A stretch of DNA of 64,000 bases, from NCBI GenBank assembly GCA_016808115.1, contig JAEQBH010007356.1, positions 101,625 to 165,624 on the forward strand, read 5' to 3'. This stretch comes from Tetrastigma voinierianum. Taxonomy: Eukaryota > Streptophyta > Magnoliopsida > Vitales > Vitaceae. Each line of letters starts with the position of its first letter. The stretch's first letter is position 1. Shown piece by piece: positions 23,601 to 37,800 of the stretch. The position numbers and the translations under genes are program-made. Under the pieces are notes generated by a model. It did no database searches and was not told where the DNA came from. It saw nothing but the letters and a program-made list of their open reading frames with translations.

Positions 23601-24090
23601 ATACTCCCAAAGATTCTGATGATTATTGTGCTTTGTTTATTAAAGGTCAAGGAGTGTTTGGTTTGGATACTCGGATCTGGAGTGGAGGACGGTCAGCGCC
23701 GATCCATAAGTTTATGTTTCTTACTGACCAAGGTTATGATATCTTCCCGGGTGCTGGTAAAAGCAAACTTTACATAGCACAACCAGCGATGGAAATTGAA
23801 TTGTGCATGTTCAGCGATACATATAAAACTGTTTCAGTTAAGAAGATTTTTGGAAATTTGGGTATTAGAAGGGTGATTGTATTAGGCAGATCCACAGTTC
23901 TGCCTATGACAATAAAGCAGAAATTGTTTTACTAAAGACCCCAATGCCATGTGGGCGGGCACATTAATGCAGGGACGACTTCATTGCAGAGCGTCATTGC
24001 TAAACAAGAGTAGCGGTGGCGAAATTTTAAGCGTTTCTCGCATCGGAAATGGTGGTTCGGTCAGTTCGCTAAGTAATTCAATGCTTCCAA
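23600..24090 (+). pseudogene. Ty1/copia RNase H domain, degraded
   Basis: An open stretch at 23633-23935 includes LYIAQPAMEIELCMFSDTYK and VKKIFGNLGIRR, matching the copia RNase H region T(Y/V)IAQSTMEAEY..........LKKFLGNLG. The usual catalytic Glu of STMEAE is present as the Glu in AMEIE. Beyond the stop, IASEMV-like fragments near 24030-24070 resemble the end of the domain. Polypurine tract and 3' LTR were not found. Confidence 0.75.
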
Positions 24091-27000
24091 TTTGATCCTT
24101 TTTCGCCTTGGAATGTCTTGGGATTCGATGAAACTCTCAGTGTTAGTGGACAACCGTTTAATGGCATGTTGCCTATTTTACAACTCTAAGTAAGTCTTCA
24201 TTTTTTATGACGCCTGCTACACATCATTTTACTGTTTGATATATTTCAAGCTCGATAGAGAAGATGCCACACGGGTAAAGGTGGCTCTCTTTCCATAGGC
24301 AATGCGGCGCTCCTAGCGACGAATAAGCGGTAGAGATGAGACTTAAATGTTGGATTGCTTCATAGCCTCATTAAAGATGAGATGAGGTTTATTTAACCAT
24401 ACATTCATATAATCAATATGGATAGACCAATGTCCGAAATAACTGCTGAAACGGATGTGAGGTTCTTGAAAATCCTCTTGAAATGAATTATTTGAGAGTG
24501 AGATTAGGCAGCCCAGGCGGTGAACTTAGATTTTAATATAGTGTTTAAATAAGACATCATAAATAATGTACTCTCTTGTAGTTCACATGCCATGTGTCTT
24601 TCTCTCTTAGAGAAAAGGGTAGTGGGAGAATCGAATCACACCATCTTACCTCTCTACATGAGACCTCGGGGTTGAAGTTTTGATATGTGTATGCCCATAT
24701 ACTTTTTATACGAAAACATTAATTTACTTGGCGTTTTTATGAGTGTTTTTGTTCAATGTAGCATAAATTGCCTATGATTAGGATTGATTCGATCTATAGA
24801 ACATGTCTGAATAACAACAAAAATGATAAATTACAAATTTGGTGAAAGGAGGCATGTATGTTTGTGTGTTCTGTCGGCTGGTCAGTCTTGTCACTTGAGA
24901 GAAGAGTCGAGACTTGATTATGAATACAAGATTGATTAACATGCTCTTTAAGAGATTAGAATGTTAAATTTTGCCAAAATAGAAGAATAAAGTCTAAGGG
25001 AGTGCATAGGTTAGAAAATGATTAATCTCAAGATATTTCGCATAAAGGTTGTAAATTTCTATGTCACATTTCCTATGAGGATCACAATCGCCCAAACTCT
25101 AAATACGGGGTTTGCTTACACCATTCCTTTGGCCATCTACTAAATGAACTTATTGCTTATGTTGAATTCGAAATTTACGCAATAGGGTCTACGCCATCCC
25201 ATGTCACATTAGGAGATGTTAAAGGTAGTTTGGGTCATGTTGTGGGTTGACCCAAACTCTATAATATATATATTTTTCGCTACTTTCAGTGTATGCTTGA
25301 TTACAAAAAAAAAAAAAATTACATAAAAGGAATGAAGAATGAGTCTCTCTGTAGATTTTTTGTAGAAAAGTAGATTAGGTTGTGAACAATTGGTTTACTC
25401 AATAACTACGACATTCATCCCAACAAACGTGATTGTCGATTTATTTGGAATCTAAATAAAAGGTGAAGTAAGTCGATCCGTTAGTAACCCATTTATATGG
25501 AAAATATATGCTCTACAACTATAAAAAATAAAAAATAAAAAAACTTCCACTATGAGGCCAAGTAAAGATATCGATTCAAATATAAAAATGATCACTTCAA
25601 GATTTTTCATAAGTATCAATTGTCTGTTGTTTGTTTTAAATAACGTTGATTCTAAATTATGAATTTTATTCCTTTATTTTATTATTGCCCCATTTACAAC
25701 GAGTACTAATCATTTTTCATTACCGTGGTTTATTAAAAAATGTTGTAGCACTTCTATAGAAGTGTGGGTTATGCTTGTGAAGATAAACATTAAGAAAGAA
25801 TATTTATTTCCGTTTTTACTTTTCATATGTAAAATTACTGAAAAGAAAATCATGTAAGATAAAGATTGGTTAAAATTTGTGTATTTAAATTTAACAAAAC
25901 ATTCGCCATTGATTAGTTAAAATAAATAAATGGGCTTGGAAACTGATAAATAAAATTATATTATATTTGATTTAATACGTATATTAATTTGAGAATAAAT
26001 AATAAGACCTTTTTAATATTTAATTTTTCACAGTGTTTTCTTTGGAAATCAAATGTATTATAATTTGGCATATCACGAGTGTTAATAACTTGTGATGAAG
26101 GATTTCAATTATATAAAGAATAAGGATGATGATCGACCTTAGCCTATCGTGATTAGTTTATAAAATAAGCAAAAATAAAAACAACCGATCTAATTATTCT
26201 ATACAACCATATTTGTATAAAAAAAAATACAAAATAAAATAATAGCTTTTATTTCAATACTGCTAGGGGTCACCCATGATTGATGGATCGCTAAAGCGGA
26301 GAAAGTCGCGCAAATGAAATTAGTTCCCGATATTTTGTTAGTTGACGGTCGATGGGTTAATGATCGTTAGAAATTTAGCCCGCGGTGACGTCTCCTGCTC
26401 TGCCACACTCCCTTCCTCCCCGCCAGCTGGCGGTATATTCATAAATTCTCACCCGATAATTCATTGTAATGCTGGAACCCTTTTCACTTTTTATATAAAT
26501 CTTCGCATTTTGTTCTGTTTTTCGTGAGTCGGTTTTGGTATTCTTTCATTTTCTCTCCCATATTCATCAATTTTTCTCTATTAACAATATATTGTTTCTT
26601 TCGTTTGTTCTTGAATAACGTATTCACATGATGTATGGTGAATATTTAATTAGTCGACATTGGTGACTCAGTATTAGTTTAAAAAAATTTGACCAGTCGT
26701 ACAATTGAGTAATATTTATAAATTTTACCCTTTCTTTATTTGTTTTATTTACATTTTATTTTGATTCTTTTCACACTATATTTTTTTAATAATTTTAACT
26801 CTGGATAGTGCGTATGCATCTTCTTGAGTCAATATAAAATCTGTCAGGCAAAAATTTAGTTCGAATATATGGAATTTTTTGATATAATATAATGAATTTT
26901 TAGAAAATAATAAAAAAGAAATAAGAAAGCGAAATGTAAATTTGCCAATGAAACTGGTAGATGGATGAAATTAAAGGCCTGAGTCATTAAAAGCATAATG

Positions 27001-27100
27001 AGCGATTAATAAAAATTTAAGTATAATGTAGATATTAGAAATTATATACAATTAGGTAAAAATAGATATTTGAAATTTTAAAAAAAATTTCTTATGATGG
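24090..27100. other. Intergenic, AT-rich; no gene seen
   Basis: Presumably includes the copia 3' LTR, but no TG...CA boundary or repeat partner could be fixed. A poly-A run lies at 25304-25318. 26270-26480 is a more GC-rich patch (CCCGCGGTGACGTC near 26378) with a short open frame at 26342-26527 that I do not recognise. Confidence 0.5.
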
Positions 27101-28690
27101 AGTCTTCGTGTAATTTGAATGAATGATTGATTCACATATGAAGCTGAATTGATGGCACCCAATATATTGAGTGGAAGCTGTGAATATTCGAGGAAACAAT
27201 TAATATTAATTATAATCCTCAATTCCAAAGAGGTTGGTTGGAAATCATTAAAGAGGTATTATGAAAAAAATTTGACGAGGAAAGAAAGAATTTAAAAAAT
27301 ATTTTACGATTTTGGAAGGGAAGATTGTTTAACATATGATGTTTGGATATCTTTTAATCATATGAGGACTTTTTTGTAAGCATTCTACAGCATATTATTT
27401 AGATGGTGAATGGATCTTCAAATAAAGAATAATTTAATTCAAAAAATAATCAATCTTAATATAATTAGTAAATATATGTTTAATGCGATGGTGAAATTAT
27501 GAGTTGGGTATTCGTGATAAATATTTTACAATAACATTAGATAATTAACACAATAATAAGTATGACAATAAAAATTCTGAGTTACATGAAATAGAGGATA
27601 AGTATGAATTATTCGTGGATGTTGTGCATGGCATATTTTTAAATTTAATTGTAAAATGGATTAAAGCAAAGTTGAAATGAAAGTACATTGAAAAAATTAG
27701 AGACATTTGCATATATTAATTTGTTCCCAAGCAAAGCTATGATTATTTTTTGTTTGCAAAATTGCTTAAATACTGAAAGAAAAATGTAAGTTTAAAGGTC
27801 ATATCTACAGATTAGATGGAATTATTTATAAGGCTTTTTCTGAAAATATAAAAGGTATTACGATTTATAAATCTTATTCTCAATAATAATAGTAGTAGAA
27901 TGTTGATCTATAAAATGATTATAGTTGGCACATTTTCTTGAAACCTACGAGATCTTTGAAGTACACAGTCATTTCCAGAGATATTTTTCTTATTAGTGTT
28001 TATTATCCAACCATGGTCGTTATGCAAATAACAGGGTATTTATATAGTTTTGTATGATGCAAAATTATCTAAGTTATGAAATTTTTAATTTTGTAATGAT
28101 GATAGAAAAGATTAAAATGTTAGGAGAAATGCAACACTAGGATTTATTTATATTGGTTTAATTTGTGGGTATAGATTAAAATTTGATCTTCTTTGAATGA
28201 ATGGTTCTGAGTTGTTTACAAGAAGATGAATAAAGTTGAAGTAAAAATAAAGTGATTAGTTTATTATATCATATAATGTTTATAAAAGAAAAATATGCGA
28301 TGATGTTTGTTTGATCTTCAAATCATAATTCATGCAATGAACCTCTTGTCTTATAAAAATGCTTTAGAATATTCCGTATAAAAAGGAAAGTAATATTATT
28401 TACTGAATAATACTGGCCGAGTATAGATGATATCTTGAGTAACAAACGATTCAGTTGAAACCAGTGAGTTTTGAGTTTGAGATGATGGAAAAAATATAGA
28501 TAAAATACATTGTGTTTTCCTATTATTGCACGTGATGTATTAATGCATTTTTACTTGATCTGATGAATTAACCGGATTCTTTTGAGTGCGGGTGGAAGAT
28601 AGTTAACATGGCGGAAGTAATTTATTAAAGCCGTGATGACTTGATGAGTATATTTAAAGATTGGATTTAGTGAATGATAGATTAATACGA
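27100..28690 (+). pseudogene. hAT-superfamily transposase relic
   Basis: Degraded plant hAT (Ac-like) transposase; the intact enzyme cuts and pastes its own element. Pieces in order: YEKNLTRKER and YDFGREDCLTYDVWISFNH (about 27260-27365), matching the start of the catalytic domain (T.D.WTS); AYYLDGEWIFK (about 27390-27418); GIRDKYFTITLDN (about 27508-27547); GCCA.HI (about 27618-27640) for the RCCAHILNLIV motif; EKIRDICIY (about 27690-27717). LLSAGGR near 28578-28600 matches the AFSTGGR start of the dimerisation domain, and a KDWI-like piece follows at 28650. Every piece is separated by stops or shifts. Terminal inverted repeats and 8-bp target duplications were not identified. Confidence 0.82.
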
Positions 28691-29040
28691 TCGTATTCGA
28701 GAAGACTGCTATTGACCGTCACGGATCTGACTTACGATTTATAGAAACGGATGGATATATAATTAATTCCCGTCACCAAAAGTAGTGATTAAAATCATTT
28801 CATTAAATGTATGTTGTATTTTTATTTTTGCATGGTTGAAAAGTCACAGATAATTAGCGAATAAGTAGGGTATAACCAACTGGTTGGGATGTCTTATTTT
28901 CTATTAGTGTAAACTTTCATCACGTTTTAATGTAATTATATTCGATGAATAAAATTTTAAATGAATTATTTTTGTTTTAGTTGTTTTAAGGCTTCTTTTT
29001 ATTTTTATTTAGCTTTTGAATCGATTTAAATAAAAACCCA
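28690..29040. other. AT-rich spacer, nothing recognised
   Basis: No motif or repeat stands out between the hAT relic and the GC-rich island. Confidence 0.5.
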
Positions 29041-29290
29041 GACTCCTAAGTGTGGAGGGAGTCGGGCTTTTAGGCGGCCTCTGTGTGGCCAGAAAGCTTT
29101 GGAGCGGGCAGCTCGTGACTAAAGCGCAGATCAATTTGACAATCGGGTGGGGCGGGCACGCAAATAATGTGGCTGTGACCATGCCAGAGCTTAGTGAGAG
29201 CGCATCTGGCCAGGCGGGGCTGCCTCGGCTGGATAGATGCAGCGGACACTCGGGCCTGAGGCTTTTTGAGATCCTGGATGCCTCCAATGT
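29040..29290. other. GC-rich island, unrecognised
   Basis: About 250 bp of clearly GC-rich sequence inside very AT-rich surroundings. Both strands are open across it for about 100 codons (29052-29366 on +, 29009-29320 on -), expected from low stop density in GC-rich DNA. It may be a small element or an exon of a decayed gene. I see no convincing family match. Confidence 0.4.
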
Positions 29291-30210
29291 AATATTATCA
29301 ATAAGATGTAACAAGATCAATGCTCATCCTAACAATTTTGACATGGTAATAACTCTGAACTTCTAAGTTTTCTCAAAGAAGTAGAAAAAAATAAGATAAT
29401 AAAAAATCGTCACATTTATAACACATCAGCACTGTAGTTACTAAAAGAAAGGTAGCATTACTTTACCTATAAAATAATCAATCATGGCATTTAATAGTTA
29501 TCTTAATATTAGTAACAAAGCTACATTTATTCATTTATAAACTGAACTGTTTGATTTGTAGAGAATCTGGAACTTGTGTTCATCCGAATCCAACTGAAAA
29601 AATCTATTTAGTTCGAATGGAAAAGTATATAAATATTTTCCGTCTAATTAAATGTCGAATAATCAGATTTTGGATTTTGGATTAGGGATGGGATGGGGGA
29701 TGAATATGTCCTCTTGAATTCTTGTCCCAAATCATGAATATAGATAAATATAATATCTAACATATATATATATATATATCTTCTTTATATTAAAAAAAAG
29801 TCTTAAAAGAAATAAAAATAAGCTGGATTTAATATTTTCTTTTGACGTTTATTTATTTTTTTAATTGATCTACAATAATTCTTTACTTATTGTATATGAC
29901 ATTCTAAAATGATTCATTTCATAAAATTGAAATAAAGTATTTAGAATGTTGACCACCCCAATCTGCTCTCCATGAGAACAGGGATAAAAAAATTAGATTG
30001 ATGAACATAAAGAATAAGATCTAAATAAATAAATGGTATTAAAGACGAGAATCTAAAATCATTGCGATTCAAACCATTTCATCCTAACAAAAGGAGATGA
30101 GGCTGAGAGCCAATTTTCGTAAAACCGTAAATTCCGTCTCAATCATTTGGATTATAGTTGTGATTCGATCCAACAATATCTATAAGTATAAGTTTACAAT
30201 TCATGTTTGG
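29290..30210. other. AT-rich intergenic with (AT)n
   Basis: Contains an (AT)n run at about 29761-29779. No gene recognised. Confidence 0.5.
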
Positions 30211-30211
30211 A

Positions 30212-30415
30212 CCATGCTCGTATATTGTGGTGGCTTTGTCCCAATGACGGACTCCTGTATCATAAAAGATGAAGAGATTTATTTTATCACTTAACAATCA
30301 AAGTATTAAGTTGCGAATATCTTGGTGGCTTTGTTATCTCAATAACATGGACTCCTCATATCACTTAAGATGAAGAGCTTTTTATTTATCTGTAGCAATC
30401 AAGTACAGGTTACAT
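30212..30415 (+). repeat. ~107-bp tandem duplication
   Basis: GGTGGCTTTGT, then GGACTCCT.ATC, AAGATGAAGAG and a CAATCAA(G) end occurs at about 30220-30305 and 30327-30405, with several differences and small indels. Confidence 0.7.
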
Positions 30416-31600
30416 GTAAGAATTTGAGAAAGGTTCTAACATGGAAGATCATCTGGTGATGCATTGGCCCAACTAGGTTCCACTCAATTATGGGCCAACT
30501 CAGATGGGTCTAACCATTGACCTCAGGAACAGTTTTGTTTGTCTCACATCCACTCTCACATCTGACATGGTCCATCTATGATAAGAAGGACAACAACAAA
30601 ATGATTCATCTAATCCACTCTGGATTTATTTGTTCAAGTTCCTAAATATATTTATTTTAAAAATTAAATAGAATTTGAGATAAGGCGGGTTCAGTATTAG
30701 GAATGGGAAAATTATCATTCTTCACGTTGATTTTTGTTTTTTAAGTTTTTTTTTTTAATATTTATATATTTGTTGTTTCTTATATTAAAAATTAATATAT
30801 TTGTCATCATAAAATATTAGCATGACTTTATAAATTATTTTTTTATTATTATTATTATAAAATAAAATAAATATAATTTAAAATTATTTTTAAATAAATC
30901 CATAAAGGACCGAAGGACGTCACAATATTAAACTATTTTCTAACATACAAAGTTTGAAGAAATCGACGGTCATGGGTGCTAATTTAAATTAAATTGATAA
31001 ATTAAAACAGCGGAGCTTGGGCGGAACGGGATGAAAATCGAAATCTTCTTTCCATTCTTAATATCCTAATTTACCTAAACTTGCGGGCTTCCATCTTCTC
31101 TCTGATCTCACTTATCTTTTGGGTTACCAATTTTTGTAACGATCCATAAATCTAAATCCGCATTACATTAGTGTGGAGCCTTCTATCATTGGACTAATGT
31201 AAAAGTATGTTGTTTCTCTAAATCTTGAAGTAAAATTAATTTTCATTTCACTCTCAGATTCTTTAAGATATAAATTAGATCAGTTTTTGCTCTTTTCACT
31301 TTCATTTTCTATAAAGTAGATCGTATAATTGGTTCATTTACAGTTTTAAGTCATAATCTACTTAACATGTACATATATTGCAAAATTTAATGATATATAA
31401 ATTTATAGAGAAAGAAGATGTATATATAAATGTTGAAAAGGGAACTTAACAAGATATAAACTCCCAATGAAGTGTTTTTAATAAATCAAAAATATATAAT
31501 TGTTTTTTAATTTATTTTTCATTTGATGTAATGAAAAAATAGCTGGAACAGTTATATTTATGTTTTATAATTTTTTAAAAATATACTATAAAATAAAACT
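30415..31600. other. Intergenic, no gene seen
   Basis: 30430-30600 is a more balanced block that could be part of an old LTR (TGGGCCAACTCAGATGGGTC). The rest is AT-rich, with poly-T near 30744. Confidence 0.45.
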
Positions 31601-31605
31601 CAGAT

Positions 31606-31890
31606 GGTGTATTTGGTAAAGATTATTAAGAATTAGTACTTATTCTTTAGTCATCTTAAATGAAATTATATTTAGGTTATTAATTAATTTGTCCAAACAA
31701 TTTATATTCTAAACATCTTACTTAAAAGTTTGATAAGATTATTTAAAGTGTTTGGTAAAATTATAAAAAAATTAATTATAACTTATTGTTAGTCATCTTA
31801 AATTAAATTATATTGAAGTTATTAAATTAAAAGTGATTATAATTCTCTTCAAACATCCCAAATGTTTGATGAATTGACTTAAAACTTATA
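31606..31890 (+). repeat. ~145-bp AT-rich tandem duplication
   Basis: GTGT(A)TTTGGTAAA, followed by TTAGTCATCTTAAAT.AAATTATATT, starts at 31606 and 31751. The GTGTTTGGTAAA word is common near the ends of plant MITEs, but no inverted-repeat pair was established. Confidence 0.65.
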
Positions 31891-34800
31891 TCATACATAC
31901 ATTAAAATTAATGGAGTTATAAATTTAGGAAAGTTAAATAACCAGTGAGGTTTAGACGTAAGGAGATTGTAAGGTTAATTAGACCATGGGCGTAAATATT
32001 CTTAAATAAAATTACAAAAATTTAAGAATAAACTAATTATTTTTAATTTATTATCACTAAGTTATTTGATTTAAATTTATATTAACTTATTTTATCCAAT
32101 ATAATAATTTATTTGGTCTGTAATTTACAAAGCTTTATTTATGAATTTTAGATTAATTTTTAAGTTAATTCGGACGATAGCTAATAAACTATAATATAAA
32201 CACGTATTATCAGGCTACCAGGCTTGTTTAATAAGTTAAATTAAGGATGGCTATCATCTTCGACATATCATTTAGTGGTATATTATTTCATAAATTATAC
32301 ATTCAAACAACAATTATGTTTTTTTTTTTTTTTTGGAGTAATTAAATGCTTTGTGGTTGCAGTGTCAAATTATCTCTATCAGGACAATTTGAGCCTATTC
32401 ATTTTCTTATAATTCCCATCGTTTTGAAATAGTAAAGCTTTGCCACCCTTTGAGTTCTGCACTGACTTCAGTTTTTATAACAGATCAATAATTTTTGATT
32501 TGGTGGGTAGAACTTTGATCTTTTGAAGTGATTGTATTTTGATTTAAATATTAAATTCTAAATTTACCCTCATACAAATCGATCAATTTTTTGTGGTCCA
32601 GTTAATTAGTTGATCACGCTTTCTGGCTCAAGAGAAAAACATTTAGATGATCCACTTGATTAACACATTGTGTGGGTAAAAAGGAAAAAACCTAATCTAC
32701 ATTATCAAGATTAAATAGTGATCATCTTATTCAAATTCCTCTATAAAGTAAGAAGGTAAAATATACAGTGGAACCCCATTTTTGCTTCTGGGGCAGAGGA
32801 TGGATTAGAAATATAATAATAATAAAAATTTATCTCCATAATGGTCCTTGTTGATTTTTTGAAAAGCCATTATAGTTAATGTCTATAGACCAACCCCAGA
32901 CTAGAATAATAAAATCCATTGCCTATGATTATTGGATAATTTGTTTTTATTTATTATTTATTAACTATTCCTTTTACTTTTGAAATGCTTTATCAAGGAA
33001 AAAGCCATTTTATTACTAAGGGGAAAAAAGCCCATTTTTATTAAGTATGGGAGATTTGTTTCTCTTCTCTAATCATAAACCGTCATTTAGATTACATTTG
33101 ATCATGCAAAGTATAAATACGTAAATAAAATTCATGAAAATGATTTTTTATTTTATTTTATAATGAAAACAAAAAAAGTGTATTACGCACTTTAGAATCT
33201 TCCCCGGTGGTGAAGTTTTATTTTATTTTTCGTAATCATAAATATAAGCAACTTTTTAGAACTATTGGATATCTTTAATATAAGTCTTCGATTGTTTGTT
33301 TTTTAATGTTGGGTAGTGAGTAAGGATAATAATTGACCGGATTGTTTGGGGTTTTACGTCACTTATTTTTAATGTATTGAGTTTAGTTCAACTATATTTA
33401 ATATTGGCATGTTTTTATGGGTTTACAGGGTTTATTTTATAAGTCGAAATGAGTTCAGGCGGTCGTATATTCTTTGCGATCTCCGCTGATGGTGACTAGG
33501 CTACAATCTTGCCTCTCCATAAACCATTTGAAGAGGTGTTGTTTGGCTCGTAATTCAAATATAAATTCTTAATATCTTTCATAGTCTATGTGAAAAATAA
33601 TTGCTTGACAGTGTTGAGATCACAACACTTTATTAAAATCTTTTTTTGAAATAATGTGATTGTTTTGGATCACAAAAATACTTAGAATGAAAAAAGTTAT
33701 AACATAGGATTCAACATATTATTTTTTAAAAATAAATAAATAAAAATCTTTAAATTTTAAGTATTTGCAGATTGTTCAAAATAAATAAAAAACTTACCTT
33801 GAAATAATAAATATATATATATATATATTCACAGTGATCAGATTTTATTTTAATTTAAATACTCTGATTCTTTCTTTTCCTTTTAATATTAACTCGTTTT
33901 CTAATCAGCATACTGATGAAGTATATAGGCAACTCATTGGTCAGTTGAAAAATTGATGATGGCCCCTCGACTACCTATTTTATTCTTATTTGTTTATAAC
34001 CAATTTCTTAATATTGTTCATAGTATTATGTCTTACATCAGTTTAATTTATTCTTTTTATCCGTCCCACTCCTTGCCAATAGTCAGACCCTCTAATCAAG
34101 TTTACACACACCTCGACTTACCTTTCGAGAGGTGCCTCATGTTAAATTAATGGGTGAATGCCCCCTACCTCACGTTATGTTTCTTCCAATAATAATATAA
34201 ATCTTTGCAATTTGTAAAAAGCTGTTCTAAATCTTCTAGTTTATTTATTTGAGTTTATATAATTATGCTCATGTGGAACAAAAAAATTTGTATAAAAAAT
34301 ATAGATCATAGAAATGAAATTAAATTTAGAAGGATCATAAAAATGGATTATATGTGACGGAGTTTTACTATCTTGAACAAAAAAAAAAAAGAAACTAAAA
34401 TTTCGTAGAACGTACGAAGAAAAGCGAAAGTATATGAATAGATATTCTACAATCTGATAAAATAAGAATAACCTCATGTGTTGATATAACAAATTACCTA
34501 AACCAAAGATATATACGAGGTCCACAATGCATCATCAGTTTTTCTCGGCTTTTATTTCACCAAGGTCCACATACTGAGGTAAAGCATAAGCAAAAATCAG
34601 TTTTGAATCACAAATAGCACTCCCAATTAGATGGTGGATTTACCCCCTCATTTTTTTCTTCTCGGTAGGGTTGAATATAATAACTCCACCCAACCTCAAT
34701 CTTTTCTCCTGTTTGAACTATATTATTTTTCTTCCATAATAACATAATTACGATAATTAAAGATTATAGGATGAGAGAGTTCAGATTTGAAATGACGTTC

Positions 34801-37800
34801 ATCTTTTTTGGTAAGCTAATAGTAATTTGTTTTTACAACTTTATGATTTGTTATTAAATTAAAAAAATATATATCTCAATAAAGTTCAGTGAAATCTAGT
34901 GTTTGCTCTAATAAAGGGCAGGTTGATGCATAACTTGTAATCGTGCCAAAAAAGCCTGTGTTTAATATTGCTCTCTATATTAAATATTATTTAATTTAAG
35001 TTAAAAAAGTTATAGTTGGGAGTAAATAAAAAAATCAGCCGCCAATTGACATGGTGTTGGATGATGATGAAAAGATAACTAAGCCATGTTTGCACAGACT
35101 AAGAGTTTGTTTAAATGACAGACCTACCACTATGGTGCTAGAATGACCAAAAAGCCAGCATCACCGTGTTTATAGTTTGATTACTATTTATAATCTATTT
35201 TTTTTTTTATGATGGTCTGCAGGTATTAATTTGTTGTCTTATAACACTAGTGCAGAAAAAAAAGAACTGATCTTACCTATCATTTAGGTGTCTATTAATT
35301 AATTTTGTTTCCAGCATATGGATACTTCTGGATGCAAGTGACCTTCTGACACGTTCCATTGTAGGTCAAGTTTTGATTGGAATGGGTCTTCTTGCCCCAG
35401 ACTTTTCATTGCAAGTTTCAAGTATTCATCGTCTTCTTTGAAGTATTTTTTACTAAATATTTGTATAAAATCATCCAATAATCCTAAATTTATAGACTAA
35501 TTTTTTTACTCATGTTTTTTTCTAAAAAAAAAATAATTATATTTTATAGACCTAAAAACCCATTATTTCTCATTTTATATATATTCTTATAGCTTTATCT
35601 TAAAAATTGTTGCTTTTTATAAGAAAATAAGAAAGAGATTTTTGTTATAAGACCAAAAATTAATGAAGGATTAAATTTTCAAAATCAGGTTTTCAAAAGA
35701 CCTTTTAATCAAAATACCATTATTTTAACAAGTATTTGTGTGCTGTTTTTTATCCCCTTTTTTTTTGTTCTTTTTAATGACAACTAGTTTGTGTTAAGGA
35801 AAGAAAAGAAAAAATTATTTCCCAGACACTCTTAAAGTCTCGTTTCTATTTGGATAGTTTTTTCTTGTTTCTGATTGAATTTCAAATTAAAGTCAAAAAT
35901 TAATGGATTTAAAAAGACAGAGATTTATATTATAGAGATTTTATCAAATATAAAATAAATTGTATAAAAGAAGTATGACATTTTCAAATAATATAAAAAA
36001 CTTTGAAAAAATTACAAAGAATTTGATGCAAATGATGAACTGTTTGTTTACAAAAATTTACAAGATTATTTCTATAAAAAAAAGAATTGGAAACAAGTCT
36101 TTAGTTCATTTAATTCTTACCTATGAAAGTAGACAGAAAACCGACGTTGAAATGATTTCTTTTTATGTTTTGGTTGTACCAATAAAAAAATCAAATATAA
36201 ATAAAATATCATTCTAAATTATTTAATTTTCTCTTAAGTATGATTCTAAATAAATAAGTCTAATTTAAATAATAATAATATGTTGAATTTAATTCTAATT
36301 TTTCTTTTTGCCTCTTTTGTATTTTTTCTTCCAGATTTAGCCCGGTGGCAAACCTTAGTAGATCTATAATAATCACCTTGACAGTCTTAAAGCCTCTCTA
36401 TAAAGAGCTAGTAGCTAGTTAAAGTTAGACTAATATGGCTGGGCCTCAGGCCCAATTAATGTTTACATTAGTTAACTTTAAATTTTATTAAGTACATCCT
36501 TAAGCTGTTTCAGTAGAAGCCATAATGTTTGTGATATAACATAAACTGCTGAAAGAATTCTCAGGTGGTCTCCAACGGAGAGATGATTTCTTCGACTGGC
36601 TGCATGTTTGACTATGACCGGGATTACCTCTTAACGATCAGGTTAATTATTTTGCGATACACATTAGGTTTGTTTTGGATTCTTTTAAGTTAGATTTTTA
36701 CTATATTTTGAAACTTACAGATAAAGATTCACGTTTGGATTCCTTTAGGTCTTTAGATTTTCACCTACATAATTTTGTTTAATTTATCTCTTTTTGCTTT
36801 TAAATGATTTTATTTATTTTTTTGTCAAATTTGTGTTTCTTCTTCTTACGCATTACATCAAGTCAGCCTTAAATTAGGATCAAATTTGAAGATTACCGTT
36901 GAAACATCATTGCCTTTGATTACATGGGTTCTGTTCAAAGGAATCTTTATTTGGAAAAGATTTTCCAATAGAGGAAAATGTATTTATCATCATAGATTGT
37001 TTAACTTTAATACAATATTTTGTTCACCTTGTATTGACTGGTGGGAGAAGTCATCTTCAACAAAACCCACACCCCACCCAAAAAGCTACCTTTAACAAAG
37101 AGCTATCAACCTTTTTCCCATAACCTCTTTGTTTTACGTGGACTGTTTCTATTACATGCATCAAACAACTATCTCAGGTTCACTGGGATTATTCTCTGAG
37201 TCAGTAATTTATATCTATGTTGGGTTTTTAATAATGTTTTTTAGTGAAGGATTATGGCTGGCGGGTTTGATTAATTTTTAAGTATGGATTTCAGACTGGG
37301 ATGGGTTAAGCTATATCTGCATAGTTATCATTTAAGTTGATTTGGGCTGTTCATGGTCAAATTATGGGATCTTCAGCGTATTCCTTCTCTTTTTTGATGA
37401 AAGTGATCACATATTTTTAAATAAATCGAACTTTGAAATCTAACAAATCTTTTCTACACTAATTTATGACTTAGAAGAATGAATCACTGCAATAATAATA
37501 CATCAATTTCTTTATTTCAAATAGGTTTTATTATTTGCAATAAACATTCAATAAATCAGAGGAAAATTAGTGTCTGACACTCTGATTATAAGTTTCTATC
37601 ATTTGGTTTTTATTTATTTGGATTAAATCAAAATCAACAAAAATTTAGGATTTTAATGCTGTTTTCTGATTCGTCAATATAAAGTTTGCCAGGTTAATAT
37701 TTTACCGCTCTTTTGATTTGTTTACCAATATTCACTGCTATTAAGGGATAAAGGAATTTGTCTTACAATGATTTTAAGATTCAAGATGATTAATGAAGGA

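Noticed and set aside
29052..29366. Weak resemblance to a histone deacetylase motif (W.GG.HH-like) in the GC-rich island
   Set aside because: Only a few residues fit and the key His-His and Asp motifs are missing; too weak to annotate.
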